Shown here one piece after another: positions 58,026-64,000 of a stretch of 64,000 nucleotides of DNA. The notes under the pieces were generated by a model. It was not told where the DNA came from. It worked only from the letters and a program-made list of their open reading frames with translations, and searched no databases. Positions within the stretch are counted from its first letter, which is position 1. Each line of letters opens with the position of its first letter. The translations under genes and the position numbers were made by a program. This stretch comes from Actinoplanes regularis (GTDB lineage: Bacteria; Actinomycetota; Actinomycetes; Mycobacteriales; Micromonosporaceae). The stretch spans positions 310,001 to 374,000 of the forward strand of contig NZ_FZNR01000006.1 of NCBI RefSeq assembly GCF_900188005.1, read 5' to 3'.

Positions 58026-58940
58026 ATGCCGGAAGAAGACTCTCGCCCGGGGTTGCGGGTCGGTGGCTGGATCCCGCCGTATTCCCCGCGCCCGTGGTCT
58101 CACAATCCCCCGATCCGGCCCAGCGAGCCCGCTCCATTCTCACCCGCGCCGATACCCGGCTTCCCCCGCTGGGGTCAACTGCGCGGCTGGAATCGCAGGT
58201 CCGGGCCGCTACGCCGGCGTGCCGCCGTGGTGGCCGTCGCGGTCGCCACCCTCGGAGTGGCCGGAGTGACCGCCGCGGGGCTCGGCAGTGACGGCGAGAA
58301 AGGCGAACCCGCCTTCCTGGCCGCCACCGTGCCACCTCCACCGGCGCCGGCCGAGACGGTCATCGTCGCCCCCATTCCCAGCTCAAGTCCGTCCTCATTC
58401 GGGAGCGCTCCCACAACGACTCCGCCACCGACCGCCCAACTCAACAATCGATCGACGACAACGCCCCCGCCAGCAAAGACCTTCACCGCCACCAAGCTGC
58501 CGGCGGTCACGCTCCGTGCTGGCACCACCGTCGCCCTGACGCTCGCCGACAACGCCGAGTACCGGGTCCGGCACCGGGACTACACCGCCCGGATCGAGGC
58601 CATCGGATCGTCCTCGAGCTCGCTCGATCGGGCCGACTCCAGCTTTACCGTGCGTACCGGGCTGGGGAATTCCAGTTGCGTCTCGCTGGAATCTGTAAAC
58701 TTTCCAGGCTATTTCCTCCGGCACCAGAACTTCGAATTGAAGCTGCAACGGCGGGACGGGTCGAATCTATTCGACCAGGACGTCACTTTCTGTCCCGTCA
58801 ATATTCGCTCGGGCGCCGCACTAGTGTTGCGTTCGATCAATTATCCGGAACGTTTCCTGGTCGAATCCGGCGGCCGGGTGGTACTCCGGGAGTCCGGTGC
58901 GGCCGGGGCGCTCGCCCTGGTGCCGCGGAACGCGGGCTGA
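58026..58940 (+). CDS. Membrane-anchored AbfB-domain protein
   Basis: Protein of 304 aa. A Pro-rich cytosolic N-terminus, one membrane helix (AAVVAVAVATLGVAGVTAAG), a Pro/Ser/Thr linker, then an AbfB (alpha-L-arabinofuranosidase B, CBM42-type) beta-trefoil: RHRDYTARIEAIGSS, CVSLESVNFPGYFLRHQNFE and LRSINYPERFLVESGGRVVL. Such domains bind arabinose side chains. There is no catalytic domain. AGGAAG precedes the ATG. It sits near the GH42/sugar importer genes and may present plant or own-wall arabinan, which is inference. Confidence 0.78.
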   Translation: MPEEDSRPGLRVGGWIPPYSPRPWSHNPPIRPSEPAPFSPAPIPGFPRWGQLRGWNRRSGPLRRRAAVVAVAVATLGVAGVTAAGLGSDGEKGEPAFLAATVPPPPAPAETVIVAPIPSSSPSSFGSAPTTTPPPTAQLNNRSTTTPPPAKTFTATKLPAVTLRAGTTVALTLADNAEYRVRHRDYTARIEAIGSSSSSLDRADSSFTVRTGLGNSSCVSLESVNFPGYFLRHQNFELKLQRRDGSNLFDQDVTFCPVNIRSGAALVLRSINYPERFLVESGGRVVLRESGAAGALALVPRNAG

Positions 58941-58946
58941 TACGCC

Positions 58947-58989
58947 ACGCTGGGTGCTGCCTCAAGGCCCCCGAAGCAGCACCCAGCGT
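58947..58989. terminator. Terminator hairpin after the AbfB protein
   Basis: ACGCTGGGTGCTGC pairs exactly with GCAGCACCCAGCGT (14 bp) around a 15-nt loop, 7 bp after the stop. Followed by TT only. Confidence 0.7.
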
Positions 58990-59002
58990 TTCGTCCCAAC
59001 AA

Positions 59003-59052
59003 GCTCGCGCCGGTCGCCGCCTCGAGGGATGAGGGCGGCGACCGGCGCGAGC
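59003..59052. terminator. Second hairpin, end of the GH42 operon
   Basis: A 19-bp perfect stem, GCTCGCGCCGGTCGCCGCC with its complement, around a 12-nt loop, 18 bp beyond the GH42 stop on the minus strand. With the preceding hairpin it insulates the convergent units. Confidence 0.7.
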
Positions 59053-59070
59053 CGTTCGGCGGGGACACCG

Positions 59071-61041
59071 TCAGAGGATCTTCACGGCCCGGGGCTCCAG
59101 GATCCCGTCCGGGCCGAGGTCCACCGGCTCGGACGTGCGGTTGATCAGGAACCGGTGGTCCCCACGGCGGGCCAACTCCACCCGGCCACGCAGCGCGGAC
59201 GGCAACTCACTGGTCACCCCCGCGGCCTCCAGCAGCCGGGGCAGCACCGCGGTCAGCCCGTCCGGGCCGAGCCGGGTGGAGACGTACGCCGCAGACCCGG
59301 CACCCACCGCGCGCCGGGTGATCGCCGCCCGTTCCGCCTGCTCACCGGTCTTGTAGCGGGCGAGGATCTCGACCGCCGGATCGGTGACGTCGACCCGGTC
59401 GGTCCAGAGCGTGCCCGTCGTCCCGTTGTCCAGGTCGGCGCTCTCCCCGTCGAGCAGCGGCCCGAACTCCTCGATCCGGATGCCGAGCAGGTCCCGCAGC
59501 GCACCCGGATAACCGCCCAGCCAGATCTGGTCATGCTCGTCCACGATCCCGGAGAAATACGTGGTGACCAGGTGATTCTCCTGGGCATGGGCGGTGAGTC
59601 GCGCGGCGAGCGCCGCCGGCACCACGTGCAGGATCGGCGCGATCACCAGCCTGTACCGCTCCCACGACGAGCCGACCGGCACGACGTCGGCGCGGATGCC
59701 GAGGTTGAGCAGGGCGGTGTACCAGTCGAGCGCCTCCTGCCGGTAGCGCAGCCGGTCGGTCGGGTGCGAGTCGTTCTCGGCCACCCACCACGACTCCCAG
59801 TCGAAGAGGATCGCCACGTCGGCCGGCACCCGGCCGCTGCCCGCGACCTCCGACAGGCTCGCCAGCCGCTCCCCCAGCGCGACCACCGAGCGGAACAGCG
59901 CGCTGTCCTCCCCGGCGTGCGGGACCATCGCCGAGTGGTACTTCTCGGCACCGGCCCGCGACTGTCGCCACTGGAAGAAGCAGACCGCGTCCGCGCCGTG
60001 CGCCACGTGCGTGAGGGAGTCCCGATGCAGCTCACCGGGCTTCTTCGCGACGTTCACCGGCTGCCAGTTCACCGCGCTGGTGGAGTGCTCCATCAGGAAC
60101 CACGGCTGCCCGCCGGCGATGTTGCCGGTCAGGTTCGCCGAGAAGGAGAGCTCGTCACGGGCCTGCGGGCCGGGCAGCACGTAGTGGTCGTTGGCGACGA
60201 AGTCCACCTCGGCGGCCCAGTCCGCGTAGTTCATCGGGTTCATCTGGCCCATCACCATGAAGTTCGTGGTGACCGGCACGTCCGGGGTGAGCTCGCGCAG
60301 CAGGTCCCGCTCGGCGCGCAGGTGGTCCTTGAGCGCGTCCGAGGAGAACCGTTTGAAGTCGAGGTTCCGGGTCGGGTTGGGGTGGGTGGCCGCCTGCCGG
60401 GGCGGAAGGATCTGATCCCAGTCGGAGTAGCGCTGGGACCAGAAGTCGGTGCCCCACGCCTCGTTCAACCGGTCCAGGGTGCTGTACCGGTCCCGCAGCC
60501 AGGCGCGGAACGCGTTCGCCGCGTCGTCCGAGTAGTCGTAGACGTTGTGGCAGCCCAGCTCGTTGTTGACGTGCCACGCCGCGAGGGCCGGGTGCTTGCC
60601 GTAACGCGAGGCCAGCGCGCGGACCAGGCGCAACGCGTGCGCCCGGAAGACCGGCGAGGTGGGCCGCCAGTGCTGGCGGCCGCCCGGCCAGACGGTGTTG
60701 CCGTGCAGGTCGACCGGGAGGATCTCCGGATGCCGGGTGGTCAGCCACGGCGGCGGGGAGGCGGTGGCGGTGGCGAGGTCGACCGCGATGCCGCCGGCGT
60801 GCAGCAGGTCGATCACCTCGTCGAGCCAGGCGAAGTCGTACACCTCGGGCCGTGGCTGGATCCGGGCCCAGGAGAAGATCGCCAGGGAGACGATGGTGAC
60901 GCCGGCCGCGCGCATCGCCCGGACGTCGGCGGCCCAGACCTCGCGCGGCCACTGCTCGGGGTTGTAGTCGGCGCCGAATTCCAGCCGGGGCGCCCCGGCG
61001 CGGCGCAGCCAGCGCCGGGGCGTCGTGTTCTCCGTTGTCAT
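59071..61041 (-). CDS. GH42 beta-galactosidase
   Basis: Cytosolic glycoside hydrolase of 656 aa, full GH42 length. FGADYNPEQWPREVWAADVR opens the TIM barrel; the acid/base Glu is in AAWHVNNELGCHN and the nucleophile Glu in WFLMEHSTSAVNWQ; a trimerisation domain (VAILFDWESWW) and a C-terminal beta domain follow. No signal peptide, so it acts on imported oligosaccharide. The ATG overlaps the binding-protein stop (ATGA), tying it to the ABC importer, probably for beta-galactosides such as galactan fragments. Confidence 0.92.
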   Translation of the reverse strand: MTTENTTPRRWLRRAGAPRLEFGADYNPEQWPREVWAADVRAMRAAGVTIVSLAIFSWARIQPRPEVYDFAWLDEVIDLLHAGGIAVDLATATASPPPWLTTRHPEILPVDLHGNTVWPGGRQHWRPTSPVFRAHALRLVRALASRYGKHPALAAWHVNNELGCHNVYDYSDDAANAFRAWLRDRYSTLDRLNEAWGTDFWSQRYSDWDQILPPRQAATHPNPTRNLDFKRFSSDALKDHLRAERDLLRELTPDVPVTTNFMVMGQMNPMNYADWAAEVDFVANDHYVLPGPQARDELSFSANLTGNIAGGQPWFLMEHSTSAVNWQPVNVAKKPGELHRDSLTHVAHGADAVCFFQWRQSRAGAEKYHSAMVPHAGEDSALFRSVVALGERLASLSEVAGSGRVPADVAILFDWESWWVAENDSHPTDRLRYRQEALDWYTALLNLGIRADVVPVGSSWERYRLVIAPILHVVPAALAARLTAHAQENHLVTTYFSGIVDEHDQIWLGGYPGALRDLLGIRIEEFGPLLDGESADLDNGTTGTLWTDRVDVTDPAVEILARYKTGEQAERAAITRRAVGAGSAAYVSTRLGPDGLTAVLPRLLEAAGVTSELPSALRGRVELARRGDHRFLINRTSEPVDLGPDGILEPRAVKIL

Positions 61042-62378
61042 TGAATCGTGAAGCCCTGTTCCTGGCCGTACTTGGTGGAGGCGTCCTGCCAGCCCTTCAG
61101 ACCATCCTGCAGGGTGCCGCCGCCGGTGTAGGCCTTCCCGACGGAGTCGTTGTAGACGCTGTTCGCGAAAACCTGGAACGGCAGGTACGACCAGCCGGGC
61201 GCGACGTTCGCGGCGGCCTCGGCGAGCACCTCGTTGGCCTTCTGACCACCGAGGTACGGGAACTCCTTGTTCTTGAAGGCGTCCGCGTTGATCTGCGCGG
61301 TGGTCGCCGGGAACGCGCCCTCGTCGGTGCGGCTCTGCGCACCCTCGGCGACCGTGGCGTACTTCATGAAGCCGTAGGCGAGGGTCTTGTTCTGGCTCGC
61401 CTCGGTGACGGCCAGCGAGCTGCCGCCGTTCTCCGAGGTCACCTTCTCGCCGGCGGCCCACTGCGGCATCGGCGCGACCCGCCACTTACCGGACGCGGCC
61501 TTCACACCGGACTCCAGGTTCGGCGGCATCCAGGCGCCGATCACCAGGCTGGCGATGGTGCCGTCGCCGAGGCCCTTGTACCAGGCGTCGCTCCAGCCGG
61601 GGATCGGTGCGAGCAGCTTCTTGTCGATCAGGCCCTGCCAGAGGCCGGTCCACTTCTGGGTGCCGGGATCGGCGAAGTTGATCGAGACGGTGGTGCCGTC
61701 GACCTTGTACGGCCGCCCACCCGCCTGCCAGATCATGCTGGTGGTGAAGCCTGCGTCACCGCTGTCGCTGGTGATCCAGGCCTTCGGGTTCGCCTGGTGC
61801 AGCTTGGCGGCCGCGGCTGCGTAGTCCTCCCAGGTCTTCGGGATCGCGATGCCGTACTTGTCGAAGACCTCCTTGTTGTAGAACAGGGCCATCGGGCCGG
61901 AGTCCATCGGGAGGCCGTAGATCTTGTCGCCCGCGTGCACCGAGCTCCACGGGCCCGGGGTGAACGTGCCGTCCAGCGACTTGGCGCCGAACGTGTTCAG
62001 GTCGGTGACCGCTTTGGAGAGCGCGAACTGTGACAGCGCGTAGTACTCGATCTGGGCCACGTCCGGTACGCCGGTGCCCGCCTTGATCGCGTTCTGCAGC
62101 GCGGTGTACTGGTCGTTGCCGCTACCGTTCTTGATCAGGTTGACCTTGACCTTGGGGTACTTGATCTGGAAGTCGGCGACCACCTTCGTCAGCGTGGGCT
62201 CCCAGGCCCACACCGTCAGGTTGCCACCGGCCTGCAGCGCCGCCTCGACGTCGGCGTCGGAGACGGTGGTCTTCGCGGGGGTGCTGTCCGTGCCGTCGTC
62301 GGACGAACCGCATCCGGCGGCCAGCAGGGTCAAGGACATGGCGGCGCCGAGGAGCGCGCGCCGGCGGGTCATTCTCAT
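61038..62378 (-). CDS. Carbohydrate ABC transporter substrate-binding lipoprotein
   Basis: Family 1 extracellular solute-binding protein of 446 aa. Lipoprotein signal RRRALLGAAMSLTLLAAGCG, then LTVWAWEPTLTKVVADFQIK, AGTGVPDVAQIEYYALSQFA, KIYGLPMDSGPMALFYNKEV and FDKYGIAIPKTWEDYAAAAA, all typical of CUT1 sugar importers. The ATG at 62378 is preferred because AAAGGA lies 6 nt upstream; an ATG at 62396 adds six residues. The ligand is likely an oligosaccharide cleaved by the co-encoded GH42. Confidence 0.92.
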   Translation of the reverse strand: MRMTRRRALLGAAMSLTLLAAGCGSSDDGTDSTPAKTTVSDADVEAALQAGGNLTVWAWEPTLTKVVADFQIKYPKVKVNLIKNGSGNDQYTALQNAIKAGTGVPDVAQIEYYALSQFALSKAVTDLNTFGAKSLDGTFTPGPWSSVHAGDKIYGLPMDSGPMALFYNKEVFDKYGIAIPKTWEDYAAAAAKLHQANPKAWITSDSGDAGFTTSMIWQAGGRPYKVDGTTVSINFADPGTQKWTGLWQGLIDKKLLAPIPGWSDAWYKGLGDGTIASLVIGAWMPPNLESGVKAASGKWRVAPMPQWAAGEKVTSENGGSSLAVTEASQNKTLAYGFMKYATVAEGAQSRTDEGAFPATTAQINADAFKNKEFPYLGGQKANEVLAEAAANVAPGWSYLPFQVFANSVYNDSVGKAYTGGGTLQDGLKGWQDASTKYGQEQGFTIQ

Positions 62379-62403
62379 GCGCATTCCTTTTCTCATGGGG
62401 GAT

Positions 62404-63312
62404 TCACTGTTTGACGCTGCCCACGGCCAGACCCGACTGCCAGTAGCGCTGGAGCAGCAGGAAGGCGGCGATGAGCGGGACGATGGCTAGCAGGGAACCG
62501 GTGATCACCAGGTTGAAGACGACGTCGCCGCCGACCGTCTGCGCCTGCTGGTTCCAGGTGTAGATGCCCAGCGTGATCGGGTAGAGCTGGCGGTCCTTCA
62601 GCATGATCAGCGGGAGGAAGAGGTTGTTCCAGGTCACCACGATGTTGAAGAGCAGCGCGGTGACCAGGCCCGGGGAGAGCAGCGGCACGGCCAGGTTGAA
62701 GAAGATCCGGAACTCGCCGGCGCCGTCCACCCGGGCCGACTCGAGGATCTCGTCCGGCACCGCGTCGCGGGCGAACACCCACATCAGATAGAGGCTGAAC
62801 GGGATCATCAGCGACGGGATGATCACCGCCCACACCGTGTCGGTGATGCCGGCCTTCGCGAAGAGCAGGAACGTGGGCACCGCGAGGGCGGTCGGCGGCA
62901 CGGCGACGGCGCCGAGGATCACGGCGAAGACCGCTCGGCGGCCGCGGAACTCGAACTTGGCCAGGCCGTACCCGGCGAGCGCGGAGAGCAGGGTGGCGCC
63001 GCCGGCCCCGATCACCACGTAGAACACCGTGTTGCCGAGCCAGCGCAGGTAGATGCCGTCCTGGTAGGTGAAGACCCTCCCGATGTTGTCGAGGAGCGCG
63101 AAGTCGCCGTCGAACCAGAGCCCGAACGAGCTGAGCAGGCCGTCCTGGGTCTTGGTCGCGCTGATCACCAGCCAGGCCAGCGGCAGCATCGTGTAGATCA
63201 GCATCACCGTCGTGAGGACGGTGAGCGTCCAGCTCTTCCGCCCGCGGATCCGGACCGCCGCCGGTCGCGGTCGCCGGCGTGCCGCCGGGCGGATCGTGGG
63301 TGCGGCGACCAT
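62404..63312 (-). CDS. Carbohydrate ABC transporter permease (MalG type)
   Basis: CUT1-family inner-membrane permease of 302 aa with six predicted helices. The N-terminal tail is basic. The ATPase-contact EAA loop is ESARVDGAGEFRIFFNLAVP followed by LLSPGLVT; the C-terminus ends LLLQRYWQSGLAVGSVKQ. Its ATG overlaps the preceding permease stop by one base. No ATPase gene is in the window; such importers often use a shared MsiK-type ATPase. Confidence 0.92.
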   Translation of the reverse strand: MVAAPTIRPAARRRPRPAAVRIRGRKSWTLTVLTTVMLIYTMLPLAWLVISATKTQDGLLSSFGLWFDGDFALLDNIGRVFTYQDGIYLRWLGNTVFYVVIGAGGATLLSALAGYGLAKFEFRGRRAVFAVILGAVAVPPTALAVPTFLLFAKAGITDTVWAVIIPSLMIPFSLYLMWVFARDAVPDEILESARVDGAGEFRIFFNLAVPLLSPGLVTALLFNIVVTWNNLFLPLIMLKDRQLYPITLGIYTWNQQAQTVGGDVVFNLVITGSLLAIVPLIAAFLLLQRYWQSGLAVGSVKQ

Positions 63313-64000
63313 CAAACCGCCTTTCGTACGGCCCGGGCCTGCACGAGGTAGGCGACGAGCATGGTGAGCAGCCCCATCACGACCGCGACCGTGGCCGAGT
63401 AGTTGAACTGCTGGCCGCCGACGGAGAGCTGCCAGGCGTAGTAGTTCGGGGTGAAGTAGGTGAGGATCGCGTTCGGGGCGATCGTGCGGAGCACGACCGG
63501 CTCGGTGAAGAGCTGGAAACTGCCGATGATCGAGAACATCGTGGTGATCAGGAGCGGGCCGCGCAGGGCCGGCAGCTTGATCGCCCGGATGATCCGGAAC
63601 TGGCCGGCGCCGTCGATCGCCGCCGCCTCGTAGAGCGACGGGTCGACGACGCGCAGCGCCGCGTACAGGATGATCATGTTGTAGCCGACGAACTCCCAGG
63701 TCGTGATGTTGCCGATGGCGGCCAGGACCAGGTTCGGGGCGAGCGGGTCGGGCAGCGTGACGCCGAACCACTCGTTGAGGTTGCGGATCAGGCCGAACTG
63801 GCTGCCGTACATGAAGCCCCACATCAGCGTGGCGACGACGGCGGGCACCGCGTACGGCAGGAAGATCGAGATCCGGAAGAAGGCCGCGCCGTAGAGCCGG
63901 CCGCTGTCGATCGCGAGGGCGATCAGCAGCGCGAGCAGCAGCATGATCGGCACCTGGACGATCAGGAAGAGCGACACCCGGCCGACCGCCGACCAGAACT
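63312..64000 (-). CDS. Carbohydrate ABC transporter permease (MalF type), 5' end beyond window
   Basis: CUT1 permease whose N-terminal part lies outside the window; the frame is open to position 64000 (…FWSAVGRVSLFLIVQV at the edge). The visible part has FFRISIFLPYAVPAVVATLM, the EAA loop EAAAIDGAGQFRIIRAIKLP then ALRGPLL, and ends YLVQARAVRKAV. It forms the heterodimeric channel with the MalG-type permease and is probably the first of the two permeases in this operon. Confidence 0.9.
   Translation of the reverse strand, partial: FWSAVGRVSLFLIVQVPIMLLLALLIALAIDSGRLYGAAFFRISIFLPYAVPAVVATLMWGFMYGSQFGLIRNLNEWFGVTLPDPLAPNLVLAAIGNITTWEFVGYNMIILYAALRVVDPSLYEAAAIDGAGQFRIIRAIKLPALRGPLLITTMFSIIGSFQLFTEPVVLRTIAPNAILTYFTPNYYAWQLSVGGQQFNYSATVAVVMGLLTMLVAYLVQARAVRKAV

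Noticed and set aside
1..64000. tRNA, rRNA, riboswitch, transposase or integrase genes
   Set aside because: No cloverleaf, rRNA-like segment, known riboswitch core or mobile-element protein was seen by eye; a covariance-model scan could still find small RNAs.

Overview
The window is GC-rich (roughly 70% or more), with GTG and TTG starts, 1-4 nt start/stop overlaps inside operons, TAT and lipoprotein signals, an ECF sigma factor, a DUF397 protein, a sortase-type LPKTG protein and a cslA-glxA-cslZ cellulose-like locus. This points to a filamentous actinobacterium, most likely Micromonosporaceae (Actinoplanes-like); the genus is inference. No rRNA, tRNA, CRISPR array, transposase or integrase was seen. 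No gene-free stretch exceeds about 250 bases.

Layout. 0-2.6 kb: a flavin monooxygenase and an aldehyde dehydrogenase. 2.7-9.2 kb: a signalling island with two paralogous histidine kinases and three receiver proteins (one HDOD, one with a mutated phosphoacceptor, one with a degenerate HD-GYP domain). 9.2-18.0 kb: a catabolic operon holding bacterial look-alikes of plant chlorophyll-breakdown enzymes: two red-chlorophyll-catabolite-reductase (RCCR)-like proteins, a PaO-type Rieske oxygenase, a chlorophyllase-like alpha/beta hydrolase and an SDR strongly resembling chlorophyll b reductase NOL/NYC1. They sit with a double nitrilase, a lipocalin-like protein, a membrane protein and a maleate-isomerase-type enzyme. 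18-21.5 kb: a macrodomain protein, an SGNH hydrolase with a 48-bp repeat expansion, and a proline-rich membrane protein. 21.6-30.9 kb: a surface operon (WxL-like protein, DUF916 protein, a membrane protein) running into a Liv-type ABC transporter whose permeases and one ATPase are fused, and ending in a neocarzinostatin-fold LPKTG protein.

31.1-45.7 kb: further catabolic units: PrpD/MmgE-like protein, cyclase, CoA-transferase; hydantoinase/dihydropyrimidinase; acyl-CoA ligase and bicupin; HMG-CoA-lyase-like protein; CoA-transferase and maleamate-amidohydrolase-like protein. An acyl-CoA oxidase, a beta-propeller protein and a DUF6915 pair lie among them. 45.8-48.8 kb: small accessory genes and a PhzF protein. 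48.9-53.6 kb: cslA, glxA and an inverted GH6 gene. 53.6-58.9 kb: ECF sigma factor with probable anti-sigma factor, TAT lipoprotein, methyltransferase, two membrane-anchored proteins (one with an AbfB domain). 59-64 kb: a sugar ABC importer with a GH42 beta-galactosidase, running off the right edge.

How it works together. The core inverted repeat GAAAC-NNC-GTTTC (one copy extended to a perfect 11-3-11 palindrome) lies at the 5' ends of four separated catabolic units: the 9.6-kb operon, the hydantoinase/CoA-transferase divergon, the acyl-CoA ligase, and the HMG-CoA-lyase/CoA-transferase divergon. It resembles IclR-family operators. The most interesting reading is one regulon that opens a tetrapyrrole such as chlorophyll by a PaO/phyllobilin-like route and passes pyrrole or maleimide fragments through imide opening, maleamate hydrolysis, maleate isomerisation and CoA-thioester steps. 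The homologies are read from the sequence; the assembled pathway is a hypothesis.
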